DNA of 35,131 nt from Erysipelotrichaceae bacterium (lineage in GTDB: Bacteria; Bacillota_I; Bacilli_A; Erysipelotrichales; Erysipelotrichaceae), in NCBI GenBank assembly GCA_012516665.1, contig JAAYWN010000093.1, positions 1 to 35,131 of the forward strand. The letters are read 5' to 3'. Below are positions 15,095-25,697 of this stretch, piece after piece. Both the position numbers and the translations under genes were made by a program. Each line of letters starts with the position of its first letter. The stretch's first letter is position 1. The notes beneath the pieces were generated by a model that ran no database searches, was not told the DNA's origin, and saw only the letters and a list, made by a program, of their open reading frames with translations.

Positions 15095-16620
15095 GCAGAG
15101 ATATAAGACCAGAAGAGATAAGCTCACTGATCAAAGAAGAAATAAAGAACTATGATCAGAAGATCCATTCTGATGATGTAGGATATGTCATTTCTGTCGG
15201 CGATGGTATCGCTATGGTGCAGGGCATTGAAAAAGCAATGTCTTCGGAACTGCTGGAATTCCCGCATGATGTCATGGGAATGGTCATGAATCTGGAAGAG
15301 GACCATATCGGGGTTGTTCTTTTAGGCGATGACCGCGAGATCAAAGAAGGCGATGAGGTAAAACGTACCGGCAGGATCGTTGAAGTTCCCGTCGGCGATG
15401 GCTTGCTGGGCAGAGTTGTTGATCCTTTGGGAAATGCGATCGATGGCGGCGAAGCAATTGCTTACACAAAGACACGTGCGATTGAAAGAGTTGCTCCCGG
15501 TGTCATGACAAGAAAATCAGTCTATCAGCCTTTGATGACTGGTCTGAAAGTGATTGATTCCATGATCCCTATCGGCAAAGGACAGCGTGAGCTGATCATC
15601 GGCGATCGTGAAACAGGCAAAACAGCGATTGCTGTAGATACCATCATCAATCAGAAGGGCAAGGATGTTTACTGTATCTATGTGGCTATCGGTCAGAAAG
15701 AATCGACGGTTGCACGCATGGTGCAGAAGCTCAGAGAAAATGAAGCAATGGACTATACCGTTGTGGTCAATGCATCGGCATCGGCCAGTGCACCGCTGCA
15801 GTATATTGCACCATATGCAGGCTGTGCGATGGGTGAAGAATGGATGGAGAATGGCAAAGATGTTCTTATTGTCTATGATGATCTGTCCAAGCATGCGGTA
15901 GCTTACAGAACGATGTCGCTGCTGCTGAAAAGACCTCCGGGAAGAGAAGCATATCCCGGCGATGTCTTCTATCTGCATTCCAGATTGTTAGAGAGAGCCG
16001 CAAAACTATCTGATGAACTTGGCGGCGGTTCTTTGACTGCACTGCCGATCATTGAAACACAGGCTGGCGATATCTCGGCATATATTCCGACCAATGTCAT
16101 TTCTATTACGGACGGACAGATCTTCCTGCAGACAGATCTGTTTGCGGCAGGACAGAGACCGGCTGTTGATTCCGGCTTATCAGTATCACGTGTAGGATCC
16201 AATGCCCAGACCAAAGCAATGAAGGCCGTTTCGTCGACCTTAAAGCTGGACCTTGCACAGTACCATGAAATGCAGACGTTTGCCCAGTTCGGATCTGATC
16301 TTGATGCGAGCACCAAGAAGATCCTGAACCATGGTGAAAGAGTGACGGAGCTTTTGAAGCAGCCGCAGTATAAGCCAATGTCATTGACCGATCAGGTGCT
16401 TTCTCTATATGCTGTGAAGCATGGCTATATGGATGAAATACCAGCGGCGGAAGTGGCAGCTTTTGAAAAGAGCCTGCTGCGTTATTTCCATGATTCCTGC
16501 AAAGATGTATGTGAAGAGATTGAGAAAAAAGGTTTCTTCAGTGATGAATGCATTGCCAAGACAGAAGAAGGAATGAAAAAAGCATTGGATCAGTTCAAAC
16601 TTGTTAAAGGAGTGAACTGA
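15091..16620 (+). CDS. atpA: ATP synthase F1 subunit alpha
   Basis: Alpha is the non-catalytic, nucleotide-binding F1 subunit. The N-terminal [16 protein letters not shown] binds delta. The Walker A is [15 protein letters not shown] near residue 170, and [16 protein letters not shown] is Walker B. The signature [23 protein letters not shown] is present, and [18 protein letters not shown] carries the arginine finger (SVSR). The 509 residues are full length. It is overlapped at the start by atpH and ends 1 nt before the atpG ATG. Confidence 0.98.
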   Translation: MSRDIRPEEISSLIKEEIKNYDQKIHSDDVGYVISVGDGIAMVQGIEKAMSSELLEFPHDVMGMVMNLEEDHIGVVLLGDDREIKEGDEVKRTGRIVEVPVGDGLLGRVVDPLGNAIDGGEAIAYTKTRAIERVAPGVMTRKSVYQPLMTGLKVIDSMIPIGKGQRELIIGDRETGKTAIAVDTIINQKGKDVYCIYVAIGQKESTVARMVQKLRENEAMDYTVVVNASASASAPLQYIAPYAGCAMGEEWMENGKDVLIVYDDLSKHAVAYRTMSLLLKRPPGREAYPGDVFYLHSRLLERAAKLSDELGGGSLTALPIIETQAGDISAYIPTNVISITDGQIFLQTDLFAAGQRPAVDSGLSVSRVGSNAQTKAMKAVSSTLKLDLAQYHEMQTFAQFGSDLDASTKKILNHGERVTELLKQPQYKPMSLTDQVLSLYAVKHGYMDEIPAAEVAAFEKSLLRYFHDSCKDVCEEIEKKGFFSDECIAKTEEGMKKALDQFKLVKGVN

Positions 16621-16621
16621 T

Positions 16622-17500
16622 ATGGCAGGCCAATCCAGGCAGGCATTGCGGACAAGGATCAAGTCCGTACAGTCTACCCGCAAGATCACGAAAGCAATGG
16701 AAATGATCGCCAATGCAAAGCTGTTCCGTCAGAGAACAAAGATGGAAGCCAATCGTGAATATGCTCAGCGTCTGCAGGATACTGTCAATGAGATCATGTA
16801 TAAGAATCCTGATGCGGAATCTCAATTCCTGAAAAAAACAGAAAGCAGCCATCGCATGACGATCATCTTCGGTTCTGATCTTGGTCTGTGCGGCGGTTAT
16901 AACGGAAATGTCCTGAAGCTGGCTAGAGAACAGCTGGATCCAAATGACCCGGTCATTCTCATCGGAACATCTCTGTATCATCAATTTCAAGAGTATGGTT
17001 TTCATCTGCTGAATGCAGAACCGATCTCTTCAGATAAGGTAACATTTCTTGAACTGAAGAAAGCAGTGGAAACAGGCATCAAGCTTTATCAAAACGATGA
17101 GGTCGGAACAGTGCAGCTGCTGTATACAGAATTCGTCAACACGATGACCTTCCGTCCGGAGTTTGATGTTCTTCTGCCATGTACGATCGATGAACAGAAA
17201 AAAGAAGAGATTGCGGCAGCGGATAAAGCAGATAAAGAACTTCCAAAAGAAACATTATTTGAACCGAATGCTGAAACGATCCTGGATCAGCTGATCCCAA
17301 TGATGGTGCAGGATGTGGCGTATTCTGATTGGATGGAGTCAACTACTTCTGAACAGGGAAGCAGAAGAGTCGCTATGAAGACAGCATCCGACAATGCGGA
17401 TGATCTGAGCTCTTCGCTGCAGCTTGAATACAACAAGGCCAGACAGGCCGCTATCACGCAGGAGATTACCGAGATCGTCGGCGGATCCAGTGCCGTATAA
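16622..17500 (+). CDS. atpG: ATP synthase F1 subunit gamma
   Basis: Gamma is the central rotor shaft. The N-terminal helix (LRTRIKSVQSTRKITKAMEMIANAKL) and the C-terminal helix (MKTASDNADDLSSSLQLEYNKARQAAITQEITEIVGG) form the antiparallel coiled coil that turns inside alpha3-beta3. SDLGLCGGYN is the typical central-domain motif. The 292 residues are normal. It lies between atpA and atpD in the standard order. Confidence 0.97.
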   Translation: MAGQSRQALRTRIKSVQSTRKITKAMEMIANAKLFRQRTKMEANREYAQRLQDTVNEIMYKNPDAESQFLKKTESSHRMTIIFGSDLGLCGGYNGNVLKLAREQLDPNDPVILIGTSLYHQFQEYGFHLLNAEPISSDKVTFLELKKAVETGIKLYQNDEVGTVQLLYTEFVNTMTFRPEFDVLLPCTIDEQKKEEIAAADKADKELPKETLFEPNAETILDQLIPMMVQDVAYSDWMESTTSEQGSRRVAMKTASDNADDLSSSLQLEYNKARQAAITQEITEIVGGSSAV

Positions 17501-19308
<1,808 letters not shown>

Positions 19309-19312
19309 ATAT

Positions 19313-19343
19313 AAAGAACTATCTTAAGGATAGTTCTTTTTAT
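19313..19343 (+). terminator. Terminator of the atp operon
   Basis: AGAACTATC (19315-19323) pairs perfectly with GATAGTTCT (19329-19337), with loop TTAAG, followed by TTTTTATT. Confidence 0.88.
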
Positions 19344-19588
19344 TAGGTTAGATAAAGATCAAAACAATGGCAGGACAGCAGTCAAGTATGATTAATAAAT
19401 ACTCATTGCAGCTGGCCGATCCGATGCTCAGCCGCATATGTGCATGCATGCTGTGAACTGTCATCGATGGAAGGTCAATTAGGAAATGGGTCTATTTTGG
19501 CATATAATCATTAAGGAAAATCCAGCAGCTTATTATCAGTATTCTGTACGGACGACAGCCGATCAGATAGGATCATTGTGAGGAAAGA

Positions 19589-20395
19589 ATGTTAAGAAAT
19601 CTAGATGAGATCAAAGAGAGAATGAAGACGATCAAGGCTTTTATTCTTGATATGGATGGCACCATCTATCTGGGAAATGAACTGTTTCCTTATACACATG
19701 CATTTTTAAAGAAAATAGAAGATACGGACCGCCGCTATTATTTCTTTACGAATAATTCTTCCAAAGATATTACTGCATACTTTGAAAAGCTTCATCATAT
19801 GGGCATTGATATTGCTAAGGAACAGATGATGGTATCGACTCATGTGATCATAAGATGGCTGAAGAAGAATTACGATGGAAAGAAACTGTATGTCGTAGGA
19901 ACACCGGCCCTGCAAAGAGAATTTGCAGAGAATGGATGGATACTGGATGATCATGATCCCGACATTGTCATTCTTGGATTTGATACATCACTGACATATG
20001 AAAAACTGGCGAAAGCATGCACCTTCATTCGTCATGGCAAGCTTTACTTTGGCATCAATCCGGATCTGAACTGTCCCATAGAGGAAGGGGAGTTTATTCC
20101 TGACTGCGGCAGTATGGCACGGCTGATTGAAGCCAGTACTGGCAAATATCCCGAATTCTTCGGCAAGCCCAGCCGCCGGGCATTGGATTATATGGTGGAA
20201 GCAGCGGGACTGCCGGCAGCACAGATTGCGATTGTTGGCGATCGTCTGTACACAGATATTGCTGTAGCAGAAGACAGTGAAGCGTTCAGCATCCTTGTCA
20301 TGAGCGGTGAGACCAAAGAAGAAGATCTTGCCCGCAGCAATACCATCCCGGACGCTGTCATTGAAAATATAGGCGTCCTGACAGATCTGCTGTGA
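19589..20395 (+). CDS. HAD-IIA family sugar/p-nitrophenyl phosphatase (NagD-like)
   Basis: A cytosolic HAD-superfamily phosphatase of the NagD/phosphoglycolate phosphatase-like class. Motif I is FILDMDGTIYLG (residues 18-29) with the nucleophile Asp and acid/base Asp. Motif II is FFTNNSS, motif III's Lys lies in FGKPSRRALDYM, and motif IV is IVGDRLYTDIAVA. The type IIA cap lies between motifs II and III (about 80-180). The 268 residues are typical. The substrate cannot be read from sequence. The gene stands alone about 280 bp after atpC; TATAAT at 19503 is a possible -10 without a clear -35. The gap shows no other recognisable element. GAGGAAAGAATG supports the start. Confidence 0.92.
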   Translation: MLRNLDEIKERMKTIKAFILDMDGTIYLGNELFPYTHAFLKKIEDTDRRYYFFTNNSSKDITAYFEKLHHMGIDIAKEQMMVSTHVIIRWLKKNYDGKKLYVVGTPALQREFAENGWILDDHDPDIVILGFDTSLTYEKLAKACTFIRHGKLYFGINPDLNCPIEEGEFIPDCGSMARLIEASTGKYPEFFGKPSRRALDYMVEAAGLPAAQIAIVGDRLYTDIAVAEDSEAFSILVMSGETKEEDLARSNTIPDAVIENIGVLTDLL

Positions 20396-20543
20396 ACGAA
20401 AAATCATCGGACAGCTATGCCAGCTGAATTACGGTATAATGGAAATGCAGGTTTAAATAGAAATGATCTGCTGTGAATTGAAAACAGCAGGAAGAGGCAG
20501 CACGGACATTCATTCGGCAATGTCAGGGAGAGGGAAAGACCAG

Positions 20544-21359
20544 ATGGAAAATAAATTACTGAAGCAGCATGCCAATCACATCCGTATCAATGTTCTGAAG
20601 GAAGTGGCGAATGCCAACAGCGGACATCCAGGCGGAAGCCTAAGCTCAGCAGACATTGTTACCCTGCTGTATTTTGAGATCATGGATATCAATCAGGACA
20701 ATGTCCGTTCCATTGACCGTGATCGCTTTGTACTGTCAAAGGGACATGTATCTCCGCTATTATATGCAGTCCTCAGTGAAAAGGGATTTATTCCTGAAGA
20801 AGAACTGATGACGTTCCGCAAGATCAATTCAAGACTGCAGGGACATCCGAATATGAATCTGGTACCTGGCGTTGATATGAGCACAGGCTCTTTGGGACAG
20901 GGCTTAGCAGCAGCAGATGGCATGGCAATTGCCAATAAGCTATCCAAGAATGATCATCGTGTCTACTGTTTGGTAGGCGATGGTGAAAGTGAAGAAGGAG
21001 AGATCTGGGAAGCTGCGATGGCTGCTCATCATTATAAGAGCGACAATCTCTGCATGATATTGGATTCAAATGGTCTGCAGATCGATGGCAAGGTCGAAGA
21101 TGTCATTGGCCCGAATCCATTGGATCAGAAGATGGAAGCGTTTGGCTGGCATGTCATTCATGCGGATGGCCATGATTTTGATGATCTGAGAAAAGCTTTC
21201 AAAGAAGCAGAGAATACCAAAGGTGTTCCGACCTGCATCGTAGCGCATACCATTAAAGGAAAAGGTGTCTCCTATATGGAGAATCAGGCCGGCTGGCATG
21301 GCAAAGCACCGAATGCAGAACAATTGAAACAGGCGATCGAAGAACTGGAGGCAGAGTAA
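20544..21359 (+). CDS. Transketolase, N-terminal (TPP-binding) subunit
   Basis: The first half of a split transketolase in the non-oxidative pentose phosphate pathway. HANHIRINVLKEVANANSGHPGGSL is the family start, trimmed here to NSGHPGGSLSSADIV. The TPP motif is GDGESEEGEIWEAAMAAHHYKSDN (core GDGESEEGEIWE), and AHTIKGKGVSYMENQAGWHG is present. I take ATG 20544 (MENKLLKQHA) as the start because GGGAGAGGGAAAG precedes it and the extra 27 residues of the ORF-track start at 20463 look non-family. The stop lies 1 nt before the C-terminal partner. About 271 residues is normal for the split form. TATAAT at 20435 may be the -10. A CTGCTGT/ACAGCAG hairpin precedes the gene. Confidence 0.95.
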   Translation: MENKLLKQHANHIRINVLKEVANANSGHPGGSLSSADIVTLLYFEIMDINQDNVRSIDRDRFVLSKGHVSPLLYAVLSEKGFIPEEELMTFRKINSRLQGHPNMNLVPGVDMSTGSLGQGLAAADGMAIANKLSKNDHRVYCLVGDGESEEGEIWEAAMAAHHYKSDNLCMILDSNGLQIDGKVEDVIGPNPLDQKMEAFGWHVIHADGHDFDDLRKAFKEAENTKGVPTCIVAHTIKGKGVSYMENQAGWHGKAPNAEQLKQAIEELEAE

Positions 21360-21360
21360 G

Positions 21361-22293
21361 ATGGCAAAGGCAACGCGGGAAGCGTATGGGGAAACACTGA
21401 CACAGCTGGTCAAAGAGAATGAGAAGATCGTTGTACTGGATGCGGATCTTGCGGGAAGCACAAAGACAGCTATGGCAAAGAAAGAAGCACCGGATCGTTT
21501 CTTTGATATGGGCATTGCCGAAGCCGATATGATGGGACACGCGGCAGGACTTGCCGCAAGCGGCTATATTCCCTTTGCCAGCAGCTTTTCAATGTTCTGC
21601 ATTGGCAGAGCCTGGGAACAGATCCGCAACAGCATTGCCTATCCGCGCCTGAATGTAAAGATCTGCGGAACGCACAGCGGTATTACTGTTGGTGAAGATG
21701 GCGTTTCTCATCAGGCGATTGAAGATATTGCCTTGATGAGAGCAATGCCGAATATGGAGGTCTATGTGCCTAGCGATGCAGCGGAGGCAGAAGCAGTGAT
21801 CCGCTATGTGGCAGGAACAAAGAATCCATGCTATGTCAGACTGAGCAGAAGCGGGATCATGGATGTCTATCCGGAAGGAACGAAGTTTGATTTTACAAAA
21901 ACAAATGTTGTGCGCCATGGTGAAAAGGCAGTCTGCTTTGCAACAGGTGTCATGGTAGCGATGACTTTGCAGGCAGCTGAAAAACTGGCACAGGAAGGCA
22001 TCGAAGTCGAAGTAGTCGATGTCTGTGCGATCAAACCATGCGATGAAGCTGGTATTGTGGCTGAGCTGCAGAAATTCAATCAGGTATTTACGATTGAGGA
22101 ACATACAGTTGTCGGCGGCTTGGGTGGTATGATCTCTGAAATTGCCGGTGAAAAATGTCCGCGCTGGATCCATAAGATCGGTCTGCAGGATCGGTTTGCG
22201 GAAAGCGGTGAGGCAAAAGCACTGCTGGCGAAATATGAGCTTGATGGTGACGGTATCTATAAGCAGATCAAAGAAGTTCTGACAAAGAAATAA
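21361..22293 (+). CDS. Transketolase, C-terminal (pyrimidine-binding) subunit
   Basis: The second half of the split transketolase. It contains REAYGETLTQLVKENEKIVVLDADLAGS (core VVLDADLAGS), the catalytic Glu in FFDMGIAEADMMGHAAGLA, and FASSFSMFCIGRAWEQIRN. The C-terminal swivelling domain ends with VVDVCAIKPCDEAGI and TIEEHTVVGGLGGMISEI. The 310 residues match the split form found in many Firmicutes and archaea. The N-terminal subunit ends one base upstream, so the two should be made in equal amounts. A strong terminator follows. Confidence 0.95.
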   Translation: MAKATREAYGETLTQLVKENEKIVVLDADLAGSTKTAMAKKEAPDRFFDMGIAEADMMGHAAGLAASGYIPFASSFSMFCIGRAWEQIRNSIAYPRLNVKICGTHSGITVGEDGVSHQAIEDIALMRAMPNMEVYVPSDAAEAEAVIRYVAGTKNPCYVRLSRSGIMDVYPEGTKFDFTKTNVVRHGEKAVCFATGVMVAMTLQAAEKLAQEGIEVEVVDVCAIKPCDEAGIVAELQKFNQVFTIEEHTVVGGLGGMISEIAGEKCPRWIHKIGLQDRFAESGEAKALLAKYELDGDGIYKQIKEVLTKK

Positions 22294-22301
22294 TATAGCT
22301 G

Positions 22302-22331
22302 AAGGGAACTGAGACAGCAGTTCCCTTTTTT
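22302..22331 (+). terminator. Terminator after the transketolase pair
   Basis: AAGGGAACTG (22302-22311) pairs perfectly with CAGTTCCCTT (22318-22327), loop AGACAG, with T-run. Confidence 0.9.
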
Positions 22332-22339
22332 AAATAAAC

Positions 22340-22348
22340 TGCTACAAT
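22340..22348 (+). promoter_or_regulatory. Extended -10 promoter upstream of the 22388 gene
   Basis: TGCTACAAT is a good extended -10, just after the transketolase terminator. The predicted start near 22355 precedes AAGGAG and the ATG at 22388. Confidence 0.5.
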
Positions 22349-22387
22349 CATTCATGCAATCCTCGAGATGCATATATAAGGAGACAT

Positions 22388-22942
22388 ATGATCAGAAAGT
22401 TCTATCAATCAGTCAATACGATCAAATATTCTATTCCGATGACCGTTCTGGCATTTATTATCTTTGCGGAAGCATATCTTACAACAATGGGGAAGGATAT
22501 TTCAGCGCTTCGCATTGCTTTGATCGTGACCGCGGCAGCCTTAGCTGTCGTTATGGTCTTTTACTATCGCAGCAAGTTCCAGGTAAGACGTCAGCTGAAG
22601 AAAGTAGAGGACTTGAAGGCATATGAAGCCGGCGGGATGATCGATCGAAGCTATTTCTTGGAAGACCGCATGCTTGTGTGTGCGGGCCTGCATATTGAAG
22701 AAGTGAGGACAAAAGATCTGGTCGAAGCAGTTTTAGAAGAAAAGGCACATGGCAGATTTGTGCTTCATCTAAAAGACCATACACATACAATAGACATGAG
22801 CTTATTAGATCGTGAAGAGGGAGAAAGGACCGCAGGATACCTAAAACGGGTCAATCCAGCGATCGTTCTGACTGATGTCGAGCCGAAAGGAAAGGGAACA
22901 TTGAAGGAATTGGGGGCAGTTGTACGCTATGAGAAAAAATAA
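22388..22942 (+). CDS. Uncharacterised membrane protein with two N-terminal helices
   Basis: I do not recognise this 184-residue protein. Two membrane helices (about 14-31, SIPMTVLAFIIFAEAYL; and 42-59, RIALIVTAAALAVVMVFYY) are followed by a soluble domain of roughly 120 residues. The domain's alternating strands and last helix (RFVLHLKDHTHTIDMSLL, then EGERTAGYLKRV) would fit a bacterial PH-like domain; that is a guess from pattern. Its start has AAGGAGACATATG. It lies 3 nt before the small Sm-like gene at 22946, so the two are probably cotranscribed. Confidence 0.82.
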   Translation: MIRKFYQSVNTIKYSIPMTVLAFIIFAEAYLTTMGKDISALRIALIVTAAALAVVMVFYYRSKFQVRRQLKKVEDLKAYEAGGMIDRSYFLEDRMLVCAGLHIEEVRTKDLVEAVLEEKAHGRFVLHLKDHTHTIDMSLLDREEGERTAGYLKRVNPAIVLTDVEPKGKGTLKELGAVVRYEKK

Positions 22943-22945
22943 CAG

Positions 22946-23206
22946 ATGACAGCACAGCAGGAATTGTTAAGAGCACTGACCAAAAGATTTATTCAGGTAA
23001 CAATGCAGGATGGTTCTGTCCATGCTGGATATATTGGGAATCCAGAAGATTTTAAGGAAAGTATGCCGGAAGATATGCTGCTGATCAATGGGCTGATGAA
23101 GGACAGTGTGAAAATATCACAGGTCGTTGATGTGCAGTTCCCTGCCCGGGAAGAGACAACGTCAATTCCGATTATTGGACAGGCCGGATCGGCAGATCAG
23201 AAATAA
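22946..23206 (+). CDS. Small uncharacterised protein, possible Sm/SH3-like barrel
   Basis: An 86-residue protein of unknown function. An N-terminal helix (QQELLRALTKR) is followed by strands RFIQVTMQDGSVHAGYIGN, DMLLINGL and KISQVVDVQF. That order (strand, Asp-Gly turn, Gly-Tyr-Ile strand, then two more) resembles the minimal Sm/SH3 barrel fold, but no diagnostic RNA-binding motif is present. The C-terminus is extended and probably disordered. It directly follows the membrane-protein gene and ends at a terminator, so the two form a unit. Confidence 0.78.
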   Translation: MTAQQELLRALTKRFIQVTMQDGSVHAGYIGNPEDFKESMPEDMLLINGLMKDSVKISQVVDVQFPAREETTSIPIIGQAGSADQK

Positions 23207-23229
23207 GAGCTGGCAGAAGTCAGCTTTTT
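23205..23229 (+). terminator. Terminator after the 22946 gene
   Basis: AAGAGCTG pairs with CAGCTTTT (one G-T pair), loop GCAGAAGT, leading into TTTTT. The stem is short, so confidence is modest. Confidence 0.55.
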
Positions 23230-23245
23230 GATTTCAGTCATCTTC

Positions 23246-23274
23246 TTGTCACCAGTCAATAAGGATATTAAAAT
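23246..23274 (+). promoter_or_regulatory. Promoter of the 23292-cls gene group
   Basis: TTGTCA (23246-23251), 17-base spacer, TAAAAT (23269-23274). Each hexamer differs from consensus at one position. The expected start is about 23281, with AAGGA ahead of the ATG at 23292. Confidence 0.7.
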
Positions 23275-23291
23275 GCATAGAAGGATACGAT

Positions 23292-23579
23292 ATGAGAAAT
23301 GATGAAGAAAGCAAAATGATCCGTATTCTGCAGCAATATGGGTATCCAGAATCTTTTGGCAGAGCGATTGCCCAGCAGCTGCATACAGAGAATGCAATGA
23401 AGCGCATGATCAGCTATCTGCTTCAGGGAAAACCAGGCAGTCCGGAAGAAATTGCGGATGAAATGGTCGCTATTGAAGAAGAAAGGCAGCGCTGGATCCA
23501 GAAGAAACAGGCAGAATATGCGAATCAGAAGTATAACGAGCTTTTAGCACTGGGCATAGAAAAAGAGGATGAAGAATGA
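23292..23579 (+). CDS. Small helical protein, possible UBA-like N-terminus, unknown function
   Basis: A 95-residue acidic, all-helical protein. Residues 8-42 (MIRILQQYGYPESFGRAIAQ, then a helix with MKRMISYLL) have the helix-GYP-helix-helix pattern of UBA-like modules, as in the N-terminus of EF-Ts; this is inference only. The rest is a long charged helix (EEERQRWIQKKQAEYANQKY). It has its own promoter. Its stop overlaps the start of the next gene (ATGA), indicating coupling. Confidence 0.78.
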   Translation: MRNDEESKMIRILQQYGYPESFGRAIAQQLHTENAMKRMISYLLQGKPGSPEEIADEMVAIEEERQRWIQKKQAEYANQKYNELLALGIEKEDEE

Positions 23580-23962
23580 CAGATACAGATAAATATATTA
23601 AGGATGGTGTACTATGTTCCTTCCCATATCATTTTGAACTTCATAAAGAAGGAGAGAAGATCACAGGTGAAGAAACGTCCTATCTTTACAGCAATCTGCA
23701 GTACAGTGAAGAAGAAAAAAAAGCGATTGAAGAGGAATTGAAAAAGATCCATACAGCTGAAGGGGCTGGATTTGCATTGGAAGGAAACGAGATCAACTAT
23801 CATATAGAAGCGGCTGGGGATCCGAAAGAGACAGATCTGGACAATGAAGTCAATATCCGCAGAAATTTTATCGAAAATTACTTAGAGGCTGAAGATGAAT
23901 TGGATGCTTTGGTCAGAAAATATCATGGCAGTACAAAGAAAACAGAGTTTGTAAAAATATAG
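23576..23962 (+). CDS. Acidic uncharacterised protein
   Basis: A 128-residue protein with no recognised family. It is rich in Glu/Lys and has no membrane segment. The first part looks like mixed beta (YIKDGVLCSFPYHFELHKEG), followed by a charged helix (EEEKKAIEEELKKIHTAEG) and an acidic C-terminal helix (RRNFIENYLEAEDELDALVRKYHG). The start overlaps the stop of the UBA-like gene by four bases. It lies 36 nt before cls, so the three may be one transcript. Short length and composition limit any functional call. Confidence 0.75.
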   Translation: MTDTDKYIKDGVLCSFPYHFELHKEGEKITGEETSYLYSNLQYSEEEKKAIEEELKKIHTAEGAGFALEGNEINYHIEAAGDPKETDLDNEVNIRRNFIENYLEAEDELDALVRKYHGSTKKTEFVKI

Positions 23963-23998
23963 ATCCTCGCTAAGGCTTGAGCAGAAAGGAACAAGCGT

Positions 23999-25519
23999 AT
24001 GAAAATTCTGAAGAAAGTATTCAATCGTGCAGTGATCATGGCAGTAGCTGTGCTTCTGGAACTGCTGATCATTTATGGTCTGTTCGCAAAGCTTGGATCA
24101 TCCGCCGGATGGATCGAAGGGGTCCTGCGCCTGCTTTCTTTGATCATTATTCTGTATATTGCGCGGACGTCTCTGCATCTATCTTCCGATATGATGTGGA
24201 TCTTGATCATTGTAGCGCTTCCTGTTCCAGGAACCATCATTTATCTGTTCCTTGGCGCCAATCTGCTGTCATCCAAGGTGTTCCGCAATCTTGTCAAAGA
24301 AACGGAGAAAGCGAAGAAATATTACATCCAAGATGAAACAATCCTGCAGGAAGCAGAAGATCGTTCGCCTTCTGCAAAGGGACAGCTGAATTACATTTCC
24401 AATCATGCAGGTTTCCCCGTTTATCGCAATCAAGGCGTTCAATACTATAAGCTTGGCGATGAGGGATATCCGGTGATGAAGGAAGAGCTGAAGAAAGCAG
24501 AGAAGTTCATTTTCTTGGAATATTTCATCATTCAGGAAGGGGTCATGTGGAATGGTATCCTAGATATTTTAAAGGATAAGGTAAAGCATGGCGTGGAAGT
24601 CCGTGTCATGTACGATGATATGGGCAGTTTCGCAACTGTTCCGGCAAGCTATGCCAAACAGCTGGAGAGCTTCGGCATTGAATGCGTCCGTTTCAACGCC
24701 ATTAACCCGATCATCAATATTGTGATGAATCATCGTGATCATCGCAAGATCCTGGTCATCGATGGAAAAGTCGGCTTTACCGGCGGAATTAACTTGGCAG
24801 ATGAGTATATCAATGTCAAAACAGTCCACGGTCATTGGAAAGACAACTGCATGATGATCAGAGGAGAAGCTGTCTGGTCGCTGACATGCATGTTCCTGAC
24901 AAGCTGGAATGCACATCGCCATCAGGATCAGGATTATGAAAAATATCATGTTCATACAGATGATATCATTCAGGAAGGATATACTGCGCCTTATGGGGAA
25001 ACACCGCTGGATGGGGAGATCACGGGGCAGAATATTTATATGAACATCATTAATCAGGCTCAGAATTACTGCTACATATATACGCCATACCTGATTATTG
25101 ATACTGAAATGAGCAATGCGATGATCTTAGCTGCCCAGAGAGGGGTAGATATTCGTCTGATCACACCAGGGATCCCAGATAAGAAGATCGTATGGGATAT
25201 TACACGATCCTACTACAAACAGCTGATCCTGGGCGGCGTTAAGATCTATGAGTATACGCCTGGCTTTGTGCATGCAAAAGTGTTTGCGGCAGATGATCAG
25301 ATCGCTACGGTAGGGACCTTGAATCTGGATTATCGCTCGCTGTATCTGCATTTTGAAAATGGCATTTATCTCTATCATGTCAAAGAAATTGCGACGATCC
25401 GCGATGATTATCTGGCGACGATCCAGAAGTGCCACCAGATGACCGCAAAAGAAAGTACCTTCGGTGCCATTAAGACCATATTTATTTCAATTGTGCGCAT
25501 TTTTGAACCAATGATGTGA
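23999..25519 (+). CDS. cls: Cardiolipin synthase
   Basis: Cls condenses phosphatidylglycerol to cardiolipin at the cytoplasmic membrane through a phospholipase-D mechanism. Two N-terminal membrane helices (about 14-32 and 40-57, with a further hydrophobic stretch WILIIVALPVPGTIIYLFLG) are followed by two HKD motifs: HRDHRKILVIDGKVGFTGGI (first) and HAKVFAADDQIATVGTLNLD (second). The 506 residues are usual. AAAGGAACAAGCGTATG supports the start. It follows the small unknown genes and ends opposite the reverse-strand helicase. Confidence 0.96.
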   Translation: MKILKKVFNRAVIMAVAVLLELLIIYGLFAKLGSSAGWIEGVLRLLSLIIILYIARTSLHLSSDMMWILIIVALPVPGTIIYLFLGANLLSSKVFRNLVKETEKAKKYYIQDETILQEAEDRSPSAKGQLNYISNHAGFPVYRNQGVQYYKLGDEGYPVMKEELKKAEKFIFLEYFIIQEGVMWNGILDILKDKVKHGVEVRVMYDDMGSFATVPASYAKQLESFGIECVRFNAINPIINIVMNHRDHRKILVIDGKVGFTGGINLADEYINVKTVHGHWKDNCMMIRGEAVWSLTCMFLTSWNAHRHQDQDYEKYHVHTDDIIQEGYTAPYGETPLDGEITGQNIYMNIINQAQNYCYIYTPYLIIDTEMSNAMILAAQRGVDIRLITPGIPDKKIVWDITRSYYKQLILGGVKIYEYTPGFVHAKVFAADDQIATVGTLNLDYRSLYLHFENGIYLYHVKEIATIRDDYLATIQKCHQMTAKESTFGAIKTIFISIVRIFEPMM

Positions 25520-25669
25520 TGGTTTCACACAGAGCTTCATGGAATGTTCACGCAGGGGACAAAAGAACTTCATACAGATTCAGTATCTTATAAGTGTCAA
25601 AAGGGAAGACATCCCAAATGACCGTTCATAAAATTCTTTTCCCCCGAATGAAAATTTGAACATATCAAA

Positions 25670-25697
25670 AGAAAAGTCTCCGTGAGGAGGCTTTTCT
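25670..25697 (-). terminator. Terminator of the DbpA-like helicase gene (possibly bidirectional)
   Basis: AGAAAAGTCTCC (25670-25681) pairs with GGAGGCTTTTCT (25686-25697), loop GTGA, 12 pairs with one G-T. Read on the - strand it ends in T-rich sequence and starts at the helicase stop codon. It may also stop cls transcription. The 25520-25669 stretch before it shows nothing else recognisable. Confidence 0.75.

Noticed and set aside
23142-23153. A third CCCGGG-centred site (CTGCCCGGGAAG) as a Noc site
   Set aside because: It has three mismatches to the 12-bp palindromic core and is not symmetric.
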